Positions 42,799-52,859 of a DNA stretch of 64,000 nt are shown here, piece by piece. Made by a program: the position numbers and the translations under genes. The notes under the pieces were generated by a model. That model had not been told where the DNA came from, ran no database searches, and was given only the letters and a program-made list of their open reading frames with translations. The first letter of the stretch is position 1. Every line of letters begins with the position of its first letter. This DNA is from Nostoc cf. commune SO-36 (GTDB lineage Bacteria > Cyanobacteriota > Cyanobacteriia > Cyanobacteriales > Nostocaceae), in contig NZ_AP025732.1 of the NCBI RefSeq assembly GCF_023734775.1, positions 1,804,501 through 1,868,500 of the forward strand, in the 5' to 3' direction.

Positions 42799-43329
42799 AT
42801 GGAGATAGAAACTGCACGACTGCAACTAAGGCATTTCTCTCTAAATGACTTTGATTACCTATTTCGCCTCTACAGCGATGCAGAAATCATGAGGTATCTG
42901 TTGCCAAGAACAAGGGAACAAACTCAGGTAAGTTTAAACAAACATATTCAACAGTGGCAACAACACAACTTTGGGATGTGGGCGGTAATATACAAAGAAA
43001 CTGGTGCAATGATAGGTCGTTGTGGACTTGGTTTTCTGGAAAATACGCCGGAAGTTGAGCTTGGCTATGTGTTTGACAAGTCTTATTGGAACATGGGGCT
43101 GGGGACTGAAGCCTCACAAGCAACTTTAAAGTTTGGATTTTGGCAAGTGAAGCTAGATCGGATCGTAGCGATTGCCCATCCAGAAAATATCGCTTCAGTA
43201 CGTGTGATTCAAAAGGTAGGGATGAAGTACGAAAAAAATGCTCGGTATTATGGTCCTGATGTAGTCTACTACGCTATTTTTCAAAGAGAATGGCAACCGG
43301 ATGATTCCCTTTACATTTTGAAACATTAA
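42799..43329 (+). CDS. GNAT family N-acetyltransferase (RimJ/RimL type)
   Basis: 176 residues, the usual length. METARLQLR-type start (MEIETARLQLRHFS), core fold with GMWAVIYKETGAMIGRCGLG, VELGYVFDKSYWNMGLGTEA (acetyl-CoA pyrophosphate loop) and ASVRVIQKVGMKYEKNARYY. Transfers acetyl from acetyl-CoA to an amino group of a protein or small molecule; the substrate is unknown. Confidence 0.92.
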   Translation: MEIETARLQLRHFSLNDFDYLFRLYSDAEIMRYLLPRTREQTQVSLNKHIQQWQQHNFGMWAVIYKETGAMIGRCGLGFLENTPEVELGYVFDKSYWNMGLGTEASQATLKFGFWQVKLDRIVAIAHPENIASVRVIQKVGMKYEKNARYYGPDVVYYAIFQREWQPDDSLYILKH

Positions 43330-43658
43330 ATAAGTCAAGAATCTGAGCATTCTCGATTGTATAAAAGACAGACTACTGTAGGCACAGCATTGCTGTGCCT
43401 TTACTATATGTTGCATCCAAACGAAAGCTGCTATAGGTAGTTCTTTGAGGCGCATAGATAGAAGTCGCCTCTACTAGCGTATTTGTATTAATTGCTTCAT
43501 AAATATCCCTTTAAATATGAGAAAATAGCATACTTTTCTATTTTCGTCTTATATCTAAAGATAGAAGATTAAGGTTAGAATTTGGGAAACCTAACCTAAG
43601 AGGGGTTTACTCCCAGAAGATGTCTTGCCTAATTATCGCAGAATGCAACTGAGGTCAG
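43330..43658. other. Gap with a palindromic repeat
   Basis: Contains a perfect palindrome GGCACAGCATTGCTGTGCC (43381-43399), the same type that the 205-bp element at 5834 has invaded. No gene seen. Confidence 0.5.
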
Positions 43659-44681
43659 ATGAAGCAACTTTTAAATCAAGTCAAAGAGTGGGAACAACGT
43701 CGTGATGAAGCAAATCACTATTACCAGCGAGGGAAATTTCAGGAATCTCTCGATCTTGCAACCAAGAATCTACACTTAGCTAGAGCAATTCCAGACCGAA
43801 CCAGAGAAGGTTCTACATTGAACGACCTTGGTTTAGCTTACCTCAGTTGTTGCCAGCCTCAAAAAGCATTAGAGCATTTTCATCAAGCCCTTTCGATTGC
43901 TGTTGAAATTAGCAACGCTGCCGCAGAGGCAACTGCACTTAGCAATCTGGGTTCTACCTATAGCCGTCTTGGACGCTTTTCGCAAGCGTTGGAATATTTT
44001 GACAAAGCACTGCCAATTTTTAGGCTATTGCAAGATACTCAAAGTGAAGTTTCTACTCTCAATGATGTAGCGCTACTTTATACGCGGTTGGGCGAACCCA
44101 AACGGGCACTGTTGCTACAACACCAAATTTTGACGATGCGGCGATTGTTAGGTGATTTTTCTGGTGAAGCAACAACTCTAAATGGCATTGGGTTTGCTTA
44201 CAACGTCTTAGGCAAGTTTGAGGAAGCTCTAGAATTTTTTCAAGCAGCACTTCCAATTCAACGAGCAGTGAAGAATTTGCTTGGTGAAGCAACCACCTTA
44301 AATAATATTGCCTCAATGTATAGTGATTTAGGAAAACCGAAACAAGCGTTATTGCTCTACCATCAAGTTCTTTTGACACGCAGAGCCATCAGCGATCGCT
44401 CTGGTGAGGCTACAACCCTTCATAACATTGGTTTTACCTATAGCAATCTGATAGAGCATCGGCAAGCAATGAAGTTCTATAAGCAAGCCATTGCAATTTA
44501 TCAAGAACTGGGCGATTCTTTGGGAGAAGTTTCCACTTTGCTGAATATGGGAAGCCTTTACGCCGTTACGAAACGCAAAAAAATGGCGCGATCGTGCTAC
44601 AAAAATGCCCAAGGGTTAGCAGAGCAAATCGAACATCAGCCACTCTTAGAAAAAGTACAGCAGTTCATAGATTCTCTGTAG
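43659..44681 (+). CDS. Tetratricopeptide repeat protein
   Basis: 340 residues made of about seven TPR units of the LGN/Rapsyn style, each with E(A/G)xTLNxIGxxYxxLGxxxxAL. Examples are EGSTLNDLGLAYLSC, EATTLNGIGFAYNVLGKFEE and EATTLHNIGFTYSNL. No enzymatic domain is fused and no signal peptide is present, so it is probably a cytoplasmic scaffold. Binding partner unknown. AGG lies shortly before the ATG. Confidence 0.9.
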   Translation: MKQLLNQVKEWEQRRDEANHYYQRGKFQESLDLATKNLHLARAIPDRTREGSTLNDLGLAYLSCCQPQKALEHFHQALSIAVEISNAAAEATALSNLGSTYSRLGRFSQALEYFDKALPIFRLLQDTQSEVSTLNDVALLYTRLGEPKRALLLQHQILTMRRLLGDFSGEATTLNGIGFAYNVLGKFEEALEFFQAALPIQRAVKNLLGEATTLNNIASMYSDLGKPKQALLLYHQVLLTRRAISDRSGEATTLHNIGFTYSNLIEHRQAMKFYKQAIAIYQELGDSLGEVSTLLNMGSLYAVTKRKKMARSCYKNAQGLAEQIEHQPLLEKVQQFIDSL

Positions 44682-44964
44682 TATTGCCAGGGCGGTTACA
44701 AACCTCAAATACACGAGACTTTACCCGCCCCTGTTCGTAGCAAAGATTTTACTCCTTATTTTCTAAGCACTGAAGTGCTTACCCAACGCGAAAATTAGTC
44801 GCTCACGGGGGAAACCCCCAGACGATGCTAACGCTTTTGGCAGGTGTCTCCCCTTCTCTACGAGACGTTACGCGAAGGGAGAAGACTGTGCTAACAACTG
44901 TCAAAAATAGCTTGAGAAAGTAATGGTCTTGTAACATTGCTTTTAAGCTATTGACAAAAAATTT

Positions 44965-45978
44965 ATGAAAGCTTACGAAATTCAAAGCAATGCCGGAATT
45001 GATGCCCTCACATTAGTCGATCGCCCTGAACCAAAACCCGCATCTGGACAAGTGCTGATTCAAGTCAAAGCAACATCCTTAAATTACCGCGATCTGCTTG
45101 TCATAGACGGAGCTTATGGTACTGGACAGAAGTATCCGTTAATTCCCATGTCTGACGGTGCGGGGGAAGTTGTAGCGGTAGGGGAAGGTGTGACACGGGT
45201 GAAAATAGGCGATCGCGTGGCGGGTATTTTCTTCCAAGATTGGATTTATGGCTCTTTAACCAAAGAGAAAATGAAATCCGATCTCGGAGGCGGTATCGAT
45301 GGAATGCTGGCTGAGTATGTTGTATTACACCAAGATGGTTTAGTAATATTACCTGACCATTTATCGTATATTGAAGGCGCAACTTTGCCCTGTGCAGCAG
45401 TCACAGCTTGGCATGGACTAGTGACAAAAGGCAATATTGGCGCAGGTGATAGTGTTTTATTACTAGGTACTGGAGGAGTTTCAATTTTTGCTCTCCAGTT
45501 TGCCAAGATACATGGTGCTAGAGCAATTATTACTTCCAGCAGTGATGAAAAGTTGGCACGAGTAAAACAGCTTGGTGCTGATGAGACAATTAACTACAAA
45601 ACAACCCCAGATTGGGAAAAGCAAGTTTACCAACTAACCAATCGCACGGGTGTAGATCATGTAGTTGAGGTAGGCGGTGCAGGTACTCTGCCAAAATCAC
45701 TACAAGCAGTCCGCATTGGAGGACGTATTAGCTTGATTGGTGTATTGTCAGGCAGAGGAAATGAGATTGACCCCATGCCAATACTTTTCAAAAGTTTAAC
45801 AGTTCAGGGAATTTATGTTGGTAGTCGGGAAATGTTTGAGGCGATGAATCAGGCGATGCAACAACATAAAATCAAACCGATTATTGATCGAGTTTTCTCC
45901 TTCACCGAAGCACGAGAGGCTTATCATTACCTCAAAAGTGCGGCTCACTTCGGTAAAGTCGTAATTCGTAATTCGTAA
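44965..45978 (+). CDS. NAD(P)-dependent medium-chain alcohol dehydrogenase-like oxidoreductase
   Basis: 337 residues. GroES-like N-terminal domain (SGQVLIQVKATSLNYRDLLV, VGEGVTRVKIGDRVAG) and Rossmann domain with LLLGTGGVSIFALQFAK. The positions that normally supply catalytic-zinc Cys and His are not conserved (NYRDLL in place of a GICGTD type), so a zinc-less quinone or enoyl reductase-like activity is more likely than a true alcohol dehydrogenase. Frame intact; substrate unknown. Confidence 0.9.
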   Translation: MKAYEIQSNAGIDALTLVDRPEPKPASGQVLIQVKATSLNYRDLLVIDGAYGTGQKYPLIPMSDGAGEVVAVGEGVTRVKIGDRVAGIFFQDWIYGSLTKEKMKSDLGGGIDGMLAEYVVLHQDGLVILPDHLSYIEGATLPCAAVTAWHGLVTKGNIGAGDSVLLLGTGGVSIFALQFAKIHGARAIITSSSDEKLARVKQLGADETINYKTTPDWEKQVYQLTNRTGVDHVVEVGGAGTLPKSLQAVRIGGRISLIGVLSGRGNEIDPMPILFKSLTVQGIYVGSREMFEAMNQAMQQHKIKPIIDRVFSFTEAREAYHYLKSAAHFGKVVIRNS

Positions 45979-45995
45979 TTTTAAAGAGTTTAATT

Positions 45996-46370
45996 CTATG
46001 TTTTAACTCGTTCCCATAGACTTAGTTGATGGCGTTTGGCAATTTCCACAGAAGCTACTACTGCTTGGCTTACTTTTGGTTTGAGATAGCGCTGACCAAA
46101 TGCGATCGCTACTGGGAGCATCCCAATTTTGCAAATTTACCAATTAGAACTAGTCATTGCGAATGGAGCGAAGCGGAATGAAGCAATCGCAAAGTCTAGC
46201 GGCTGCGATTGCAACTCTTAGAGACGCTCCGCGAACGCTTCATTTCATTACGCTCGCAATGACAAAATATGTTTTTACACATTTGGGATGCTCCCTCGCT
46301 ACTTGGGGATTTTCGGCTGATTTACAATCACTTCAGTCGATGTTCACGGTTGTATTAGAACAACTTAGAA
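45996..46370 (-). pseudogene. Gene remnant interrupted by a 182-bp MITE
   Basis: On the minus strand, the DNA left after removing the element and one target copy reads KSAENPQVAIAFGQRYLKPK, then VSQAVVASVEIAKRHQLSLW and ERVKT, to TAG at 45996. The sense composition and continuous frame across the rebuilt site suggest a real former gene 3' end. Upstream, a TGA interrupts the frame and no start is found, so only the last 50 or so residues remain. Family not recognised. Confidence 0.5.
46114..46295. mobile_element. 182-bp MITE, copy 2
   Basis: Inverse copy of the element at 38200-38381, 181 of 182 bases the same. It is flanked by a perfect 8-bp direct repeat TCGCTACT (46106-46113 and 46296-46303). 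Ends GGGAGCATCCCAA. No gene inside; a short frame that follows it in both copies is a by-product. Confidence 0.92.
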
Positions 46371-46385
46371 CAACTCTACTTCTCA

Positions 46386-47183
46386 CTACTGTGAGATGTG
46401 CAAGCTTTTCAAAATATAACTAGATAACTCACAAAATCCTTCCCCTTCGGCAGCAGCCGTAATGTAAGCAGGCTGATATTGCAACTGATTCACATATTCC
46501 AGAACATTAGCCACGCCTACAGAAACAGGAAAATAACGCCGATCAAATAAACTTTCATCATTGGGGCTATCGCCAACCGTGACAATTTGTTCTGATGAGT
46601 AGTGTGGCAAATATTCGCGCAATACCTGCAACAATCCCACAGCTTTATCTTGCCCTTGGGGTTTAATGTGACACTGCACGTTGCTATAGGTAAATCCCCA
46701 ACCCATTTGTTGACAAAGATTGTCTAAGGTTTGTAGTTCGTCTTGACGCAAACCAGCTACATCAAAAGTCCAGTCGGTAATGCGAAAGCGATTATCAGCA
46801 GATTCTTGGATTTTGGGAAATTTAGTTTGTAAATTTTCAAAAGTCGTAGCCAAGCGCTGGCGATGTTGAGTTAAATCGGAAATGGGTGTTAAGACTACTG
46901 GTTTATGGTTCCCAGGTGGAAAATACAAACCACCATTTTCTGCCATAGCACCTGCCACTGGCATCAAACTACTCAATCCACTTACCCACCCAGCAGAACG
47001 CCCTGTGACAATCAGCACCTGAATGTCAGCTGCTGCTAAATCCTCTAAAGCTTGCAGCAGTGCGGGAGTAAATTTTCCTCGTCTAGTCAGAGTGCCATCC
47101 ATATCTGTGGCTATCAGACGAATCTTGCTAAGGCTTGTAGATGAAATCTCAGACAGGGCAGGGAGGCTCAAATGTCTGGACAT
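46386..47183 (-). CDS. HAD-superfamily phosphatase (Cof/SPP-like)
   Basis: 265 residues. HAD motif I is IATDMDGTLTRRG (nucleophile Asp near residue 27), motif II VLIVTGRS, and motif IV IVTVGDSPNDESLF. A C2-type cap lies between motifs II and III, as in Cof-type sugar phosphatases and sucrose-phosphate phosphatase. The substrate cannot be assigned. A start slightly downstream is possible, since the first 18 residues are Ser-rich and poorly conserved in style. Confidence 0.88.
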   Translation of the reverse strand: MSRHLSLPALSEISSTSLSKIRLIATDMDGTLTRRGKFTPALLQALEDLAAADIQVLIVTGRSAGWVSGLSSLMPVAGAMAENGGLYFPPGNHKPVVLTPISDLTQHRQRLATTFENLQTKFPKIQESADNRFRITDWTFDVAGLRQDELQTLDNLCQQMGWGFTYSNVQCHIKPQGQDKAVGLLQVLREYLPHYSSEQIVTVGDSPNDESLFDRRYFPVSVGVANVLEYVNQLQYQPAYITAAAEGEGFCELSSYILKSLHISQ

Positions 47184-47288
47184 ATACGGTTTGTAAAAGG
47201 GCTGTAAAAAATATTAATCATACAGCAAGATGGGATGGAATATTTGGGCATCCTAAACATCAGGAGTCAAGTTTTTCAGTTTTCAACC

Positions 47289-48110
47289 ATGTCCACTTCG
47301 ATGTTTCTTGCCCAATCCTCCGGGACAAAGACTAAAAAGGCATCCCAGGAAGTGCCAGCAAGTAATCCTCAGATACCACCATTATTGTTGGTAACTTCAG
47401 GAGGACTGGCTTTAGCGGTGATTGCTTTGATTGTGTATAGTAAGCTCCAGAAGGATAAGCTGGAGAAAAAACTTAAGTTTGAACAATTCCGAGCGCGAGA
47501 ACTAGAAAAAAAGTTTAAGCTGGCGCTGGAAACAATCCGCAAAATGGAAACTAATCCCGATTTGGTTAACTCACGGGACTTTAACCTAGATTATCTGCGA
47601 ATGCGGATGTCAGAGGAGGTGTTTCATTTTGCAATTCTTAATCAAGTGAAGATTCAGATCAAAGAGAAAATTTCTCAAGCCTTGCGTCCAAATCAAGCAC
47701 AACAAGGATCAGTCGGAATTGCTAATAGTGCTGGGCGGCAAATAGATGAAATTTTTGATGTCGAGTATGAGACTGGTACTCCGCCGAATTCTGCAAAACG
47801 AGTATTGTTTCGGATTCAAATCCGGTTAATGAAGTTACCGACGCAAGCAACTTCTGCGACTATTAGTCAAATTATTGACTGTATAGAAACTTACCTTAGC
47901 CCCATAGAAGATGAAGATAGTTGGCAACCAATAATTCAAGGTCGGATTGCTACTATGCATTGGGATCAAAAGGCTAAACCTACGCCTTTACTGGTACTGG
48001 AGCAATCGAATGAAGGGGTAAATGTGACTTTTCGTACTAGTCGCCAACCAAATACCCCAACTCCGCCAAAGCCACCTGGAGTGAAAAAATCAGGCTCGGC
48101 TAGACAATAA
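47289..48110 (+). CDS. Cyanobacterial single-span membrane protein with coiled coil
   Basis: 273 residues from ATG 47289 (MSTSMFLAQSSG); an upstream ATG at 47235 is less likely. One membrane helix (LLLVTSGGLALAVIALIVYS) is followed by a charged coiled coil (KLQKDKLEKKLKFEQFRARE). A globular domain comes next (YLRMRMSEEVFHFAILNQVK ... RVLFRIQIRLMKLP), then a Pro-rich tail (TPTPPKPPGVKK). No function recognised. Confidence 0.75.
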   Translation: MSTSMFLAQSSGTKTKKASQEVPASNPQIPPLLLVTSGGLALAVIALIVYSKLQKDKLEKKLKFEQFRARELEKKFKLALETIRKMETNPDLVNSRDFNLDYLRMRMSEEVFHFAILNQVKIQIKEKISQALRPNQAQQGSVGIANSAGRQIDEIFDVEYETGTPPNSAKRVLFRIQIRLMKLPTQATSATISQIIDCIETYLSPIEDEDSWQPIIQGRIATMHWDQKAKPTPLLVLEQSNEGVNVTFRTSRQPNTPTPPKPPGVKKSGSARQ

Positions 48111-48182
48111 ATTATGGCTGTCATTGGTTATTGGTCATTGGTCATTCACGAAGGACAAAGGACAAGTGACAAATGACTCAAA

Positions 48183-48893
48183 TCATGACTGAATAACTGT
48201 ATTTGAGGAATTACGGGTTAAAAGACCATCTTCCATTTCTACGATGCGATCGGCTATATCTAAAATGCGGTTGTCGTGTGTGACTAATAAGATAGTAGTT
48301 CCCTGATTTTTGGCTAGACTCTGCATTATTTCCACGACATCGCGTCCTGATTGTTTGTCTAATGCTGCTGTCGGTTCGTCTGCTAGCACTAGTGGGGGAT
48401 GATTCACTAAGGCGCGAGCGATCGCAATTCTTTGTTTTTGTCCACCAGAAAGATTGTCTGGGTAGTAATCAACTCGTTCTTCTAGACCCACAGACCCCAG
48501 CATGGCTTTTGATTTAGCCACTGCTTCTGTTTGAGAAATATTATCGTTCAATTCTACCGCCATTTGTACATTTTGCTTCGCAGTCAAGAACCCTAGCAAA
48601 TTGTGAGCTTGGAAAATATAACCAATGTTGCGTCGCATCTGCACCAGTTTGTTTTGACTGACGCCAACGAGTTCTTCACCTAAAAATTTTAAACTTCCTT
48701 CTTGTACAGACCGCAAACCACCAATTAAGCTCAGTAATGTTGTTTTACCTGAACCTGATGGCCCGGTCATAATTACAATTTCACCAGGATAAATTTCTAG
48801 GTTGATGTCAAATAATATCTGTTTTCTCAGTGCGCCTTTGCCATAGTAATGATTGAGATTTTTAATGGCAATTACAGGTTCTTTTTCTATCAT
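48183..48893 (-). CDS. devA: DevA-type ABC transporter ATPase
   Basis: 236 residues. Complete ABC motifs: GPSGSGKTTLLS (Walker A, about 44), LSGGQKQRIAIARAL (signature) and LVLADEPTAALD (Walker B). It is the third gene after DevB and DevC homologues in the same direction, which identifies the set as a DevBCA exporter. In Anabaena DevBCA with TolC-like HgdD exports heterocyst glycolipids. Nostocales carry several devBCA paralogues, so this set may serve another substrate. Confidence 0.9.
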   Translation of the reverse strand: MIEKEPVIAIKNLNHYYGKGALRKQILFDINLEIYPGEIVIMTGPSGSGKTTLLSLIGGLRSVQEGSLKFLGEELVGVSQNKLVQMRRNIGYIFQAHNLLGFLTAKQNVQMAVELNDNISQTEAVAKSKAMLGSVGLEERVDYYPDNLSGGQKQRIAIARALVNHPPLVLADEPTAALDKQSGRDVVEIMQSLAKNQGTTILLVTHDNRILDIADRIVEMEDGLLTRNSSNTVIQS

Positions 48894-49018
48894 AATTTCG
48901 TTAGTTCTAATTTAGAGCTTTTGGAATTTAACTGTAGTGCCTACCAAAAAAAAGATTTCTTAACTATTAATTTTAAGCTATGTTTTTAATCTGTATCTTT
49001 TAATTAATATTGAATTAA

Positions 49019-50173
49019 TTAAAAGATATCTGCTGGATCGGCAGAACGTAATTTACGGACTGCGATCGCACCAGAAATAATGCACATTAACATAGTCAAA
49101 ATTAATACCATTACTGCCCGTTCAAAACTCATAAAAACTGGCAAAAGTGTTGCTTCTCTAGCACTATTGTACATAAATAAAGCAAAAACTATTCCCGGAA
49201 AATATCCTAAAACTGCTAACAGCAAAGCCTCTTGAAGGATAACTGTCAATAAATAGTTTTGTGTGTAGCCTATTGCCTTAAGAGTAGCGTATTCAGCTAA
49301 GTGATCTGCAACTTCTGTATAAAGAATTTGATAAACAATCACAGTTCCTACAATGAAACCCATGACAGTTCCTAATGTGAAAATAAACCCAATCGCTGTA
49401 CTATTTGCCCAATAACTCCGCTCAAAATCAATAAATTCTTGTTTAGTTAAAACATTTACTTCATTAGGTAAATACTTTCGTAATTGTTGGGCGACAACAT
49501 TAGCATCTGCTCCTGGCTTTAATCTAATTAGCCCAATATCAATTAATCCTTTTTGACGATTGCTGAATATTCGCAGAAAGTTTATATCACTGGTGATTAA
49601 ATTACCATCTGCGCCAAATGATGCACCTAATGTAAATAGTCCTGCTACTTTAATTCGCCGCCTCCGCACTTCTGCTGTTACAGGTTTTCCTTGGTCATAA
49701 TTAGTAGCGATCGGGCCATATTCCACCCTAGAAGAACGGTCAAATAGAACTACATCAGGTAGTTTAAGCTTATCTAAATTTTCCTGAACACCAGATAAAT
49801 TAACTATGTTAGTTTCTGGGTTCATGCCAAATATCAGGATACTTCGGGGACGGCCTGTTACAGGATTTTTCCAGATTGTAAAGTCTAAATATATCGGATG
49901 TACTGATTGGACTGCGGGTAACTCTAAAGCTTTATATAACCGTCGTTGAGAAAAGCTTCTCATCGCCAAAATAGCATTAGATTGACTATTAATTAAAACA
50001 ATATCGCCCTGCAAGCTGTTATGGAATCGAACGTTACTATAATACAGAGCATCCCGGAAGCCGAGTTGCATAAACATTAAAATATCAGCAAAAGCAATTC
50101 CTGCTAAAGCTACAGCTAGGCGAGTTTTTTCTCTTGTTAGTTGTAGCCACGACAGAGGTATTTTTTGATTCAT
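49019..50173 (-). CDS. devC: DevC-type ABC transporter permease
   Basis: 384 residues from ATG 50173 (MNQKIPLSWLQLTREKTRLA); the longer TTG frame to 50188 is not preferred. An N-terminal helix, a large periplasmic domain (about 50-260) and three C-terminal helices (IGFIFTLGTVMGFIVGTVIV, LLLAVLGYFPGIVFALFMYN, MVLILTMLMCIISGAIAV) give the FtsX/MacB-like topology of DevC. It is 125 bases upstream of devA. Confidence 0.92.
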   Translation of the reverse strand: MNQKIPLSWLQLTREKTRLAVALAGIAFADILMFMQLGFRDALYYSNVRFHNSLQGDIVLINSQSNAILAMRSFSQRRLYKALELPAVQSVHPIYLDFTIWKNPVTGRPRSILIFGMNPETNIVNLSGVQENLDKLKLPDVVLFDRSSRVEYGPIATNYDQGKPVTAEVRRRRIKVAGLFTLGASFGADGNLITSDINFLRIFSNRQKGLIDIGLIRLKPGADANVVAQQLRKYLPNEVNVLTKQEFIDFERSYWANSTAIGFIFTLGTVMGFIVGTVIVYQILYTEVADHLAEYATLKAIGYTQNYLLTVILQEALLLAVLGYFPGIVFALFMYNSAREATLLPVFMSFERAVMVLILTMLMCIISGAIAVRKLRSADPADIF

Positions 50174-50383
50174 TTTATAGGCATCCAAGCACAGTTAAGA
50201 TAATTCGTAATTCGTAATGACGCTTCTGCGGACGCTCGAGTACTCGCTACCGTAACGTAATTCGTAATTACGCTCAGATCGAATTTATAGAATGCTTAAA
50301 ATTGATTAGACAGTTTAATTAAGAGCATTTGTAATCCAAGATATCAAATAATAAATTGGTATTACTGCTCGCCAATAACTTGA

Positions 50384-51808
50384 TTAGTTATTAATATCGA
50401 CAACAACCTTGGCGTAAGTTAAACCAGAAACTTTCTGGCTATCTTCTGGAGATAGAGCAATTTTCACTTCTACGACTCTGGCATCCACATCTGCTGCTGG
50501 ATCTGTATTCAGCACATCTTTTTTACCAATTTTTCTGCCAATTTCAGTGACAATTCCCTTTAATTCGCCGCTAAATGCGCCATTATCGCTGGTGACAGTA
50601 GCATTTTGACCAATACGCACTTTACCAATGCTGTCTTCGGCGACTTCAGCAATCACAAACATTTGGCTGGTTTGACCAATTTCAGCAATACCATTAGCAC
50701 CGATCGCTTCGCCTGATTTGGTGTAAACTTTTAAAATCTCTCCAGCGATTGGTGCTTGAACGTAGCTTAACTTTAGTTCTGCTTCAGCTCTTCTGATATT
50801 TGCGATCGCATTACTAACTTGGGCTTGCGCTATTTGCACATCGGTAGGACTAACGTCCACAATTCTGCTAAGTTTGGCCTTTTCTTCATCGATTTGTCTT
50901 TGCAAAGTTGCTACGTTTTTATCACGGTTAACTTTGGCTTCGATTAGCTGCTGTTGCAAAGTTGCTAAATTTTGTATTTGGGTAGCTCTGGCTTCGGCAA
51001 GTTGCTGTCGTATAGTTGCCAATGTCTGTTTCAGGGTAGCTTGGCTTTCAGCAACCTGTTGATTAGAAGTTACTGCACTCAAGCGTCTTCTATCCCGCTC
51101 TTGCTGAGAAATAGCACCTTCTCTGTATAAATAATCATAGCGTCCGGCATCGACTTGAGCATTGCGCTGTTCGGCTCGAATACGTGTAAGCGTTGCTCTT
51201 AGAGCATCTCTTTGCCCACTGAGTTCAGCTTCTAAGCGATTCACGGTTGCTTGTTGAACAAGTTTATCACCACTTAACTGAGCTGCAATCCGTGCGATCA
51301 TTGCTTGCCCTGCATTCCTTTCCCCAACTAACTGCGCTTGTAAGCGAGCAATAACTGCTCTTTGGGCTTGAATATCTCTTGGCGATCCAGCCCTAACTTG
51401 CGCTAAATTCGCACGGGCTTCTTGCATTTTCGCTTTTGCCTCTTGTAGTCCGGCTATTTGGGTATCGCGGTTGTCCAAAATTGCCACAATTTGGCCTTGT
51501 CTTACCTGTTCACCCTCTTTCACCAGAAGTTGCTGAATTCGTGACGATGGTGCTAATCCTGATGAGGGGGCAGACAATTTAACAACTTCGCCTCGCGGTT
51601 CCAAACGCCCAACAGCACTAATGCTATTACTAGATGGCATTATTGGTACGGATGTAGTTAGTTTTCTTAACTGCTCGATTTTAGCTGTACCTAGTATCCC
51701 AGCCGCAATTACTATTGGCACGGCTACAGCGATACCCCACCAAATCTTAGGTTGTTCTTGATTAAATGCCTGCTCACTTGGCTTTGGCTTTTCAGTCACC
51801 CTTGACAT
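50384..51808 (-). CDS. devB: DevB-type HlyD membrane-fusion protein
   Basis: 474 residues from MSRVTEKPKPSEQ (ATG 51808); the longer frame to 51895 adds an unlikely leader. A membrane anchor (IAVAVPIVIAAGILGTAKI) is followed by the first half of a lipoyl domain (VGRLEPRGEVVKLSAPSSGL). A long coiled-coil hairpin with repeated QQLxEA units comes next, then the second lipoyl half (LKLSYVQAPIAGEILKVYTK) and a beta-barrel. It would bridge the DevC/DevA pump to an outer-membrane TolC. First gene of the devBCA unit. Confidence 0.93.
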   Translation of the reverse strand: MSRVTEKPKPSEQAFNQEQPKIWWGIAVAVPIVIAAGILGTAKIEQLRKLTTSVPIMPSSNSISAVGRLEPRGEVVKLSAPSSGLAPSSRIQQLLVKEGEQVRQGQIVAILDNRDTQIAGLQEAKAKMQEARANLAQVRAGSPRDIQAQRAVIARLQAQLVGERNAGQAMIARIAAQLSGDKLVQQATVNRLEAELSGQRDALRATLTRIRAEQRNAQVDAGRYDYLYREGAISQQERDRRRLSAVTSNQQVAESQATLKQTLATIRQQLAEARATQIQNLATLQQQLIEAKVNRDKNVATLQRQIDEEKAKLSRIVDVSPTDVQIAQAQVSNAIANIRRAEAELKLSYVQAPIAGEILKVYTKSGEAIGANGIAEIGQTSQMFVIAEVAEDSIGKVRIGQNATVTSDNGAFSGELKGIVTEIGRKIGKKDVLNTDPAADVDARVVEVKIALSPEDSQKVSGLTYAKVVVDINN

Positions 51809-52859
51809 AGTATGTTGCCTGTTTACCTGAATTGTGCTGATGGAAGTAAAAATAAAAAGGTTTTTAATTAACAGCCAGCCGTTTAGGACAAACAACAGTG
51901 GTTTAAAGCTGGGTATGGCTTAAAATCCATTGTGTGATGAACGTTCAACACTATGGCTTTGCAAAATGGTGTTTTCTATAGTTTTTCTCATTTGTATACA
52001 ATACACTTACCTCACTTCCATTCCTCTCTCCTAAAAGGAGAGAGGCTTTGAATATTACTTCCCTTCCCTTATAGGGAAAAGCTTTGAATATTACTCCCCT
52101 TCCCTTGTAGGGAAAGGGCTGGGAATTAGGTATGTATTGATACTAAGAAACGCTATAGTAGCTGGCTATTCAATAACTCTGAGTATTACTGAGACATGAG
52201 TGCAATGGGAGTTAGCAGAATTTACAAGCAGTATGAATCTAGATGTAGAGACACGATATCTCACGTCTTTACACAAAATCCTAAATTGCTATGATGCGGT
52301 ACTTTACTGCTACATTCCGGCTATAGTTATTCACAAAATTGAAAAGAAACGTCAAAAATAGACTGTTGCCTTTGCTGGATACAATCTTGGTACAAAAGTT
52401 AGTCTTCCTTAAGTGAATCAAGGATTAATTAACTAAAAAATATCTGTCAACTTGAGCATTCCTAACATTAGAGTTTCCTTAACTTTTTGGTCAATGAGTT
52501 AGCAGGGCCACTTGCTTGCACCTACCAAAACAACAAACCATTTTGTGATATTCGCTTCAAAAACTTCACTACTCTTCCTGTTGCTGTTTTGGAACTCCAT
52601 TAAACTCTCGTTGAATGAATTCTACATTTATCCATGACGCGAAAACGTAACAGAACCTACAGATGGGAAGATGAGGGAGATAATTAACTAATTTTGGGGG
52701 TTTAAGTTGCATAGCAACTAACAGAGGCAAGTTTTGTGGCTCTTGTCTTTATAAAATTTACAAAACTTAATGACGTTAGCGAGTCAGTGAGCGTCATTAC
52801 AAATTACGTTAGCACAGCGTTAGCGAGTCAGTGAGCGTCATTACGAATTACGAATTATT
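51809..52859. promoter_or_regulatory. Long region upstream of devB with several repeats
   Basis: No gene in about 1 kb. It holds a CCTCTCTCCT / AGGAGAGAGG hairpin (52023-52045), two tandem 36-bp units (52045-52116) and two direct 33-bp repeats (52774-52806 and 52819-52851). In Anabaena devBCA is driven by NtcA, but a clean GTA-N8-TAC site was not found here. Confidence 0.4.

Noticed and set aside
51896..52859. NtcA site upstream of devB
   Set aside because: No clean GTA-N8-TAC with a spaced -10 box could be found; only partial matches.
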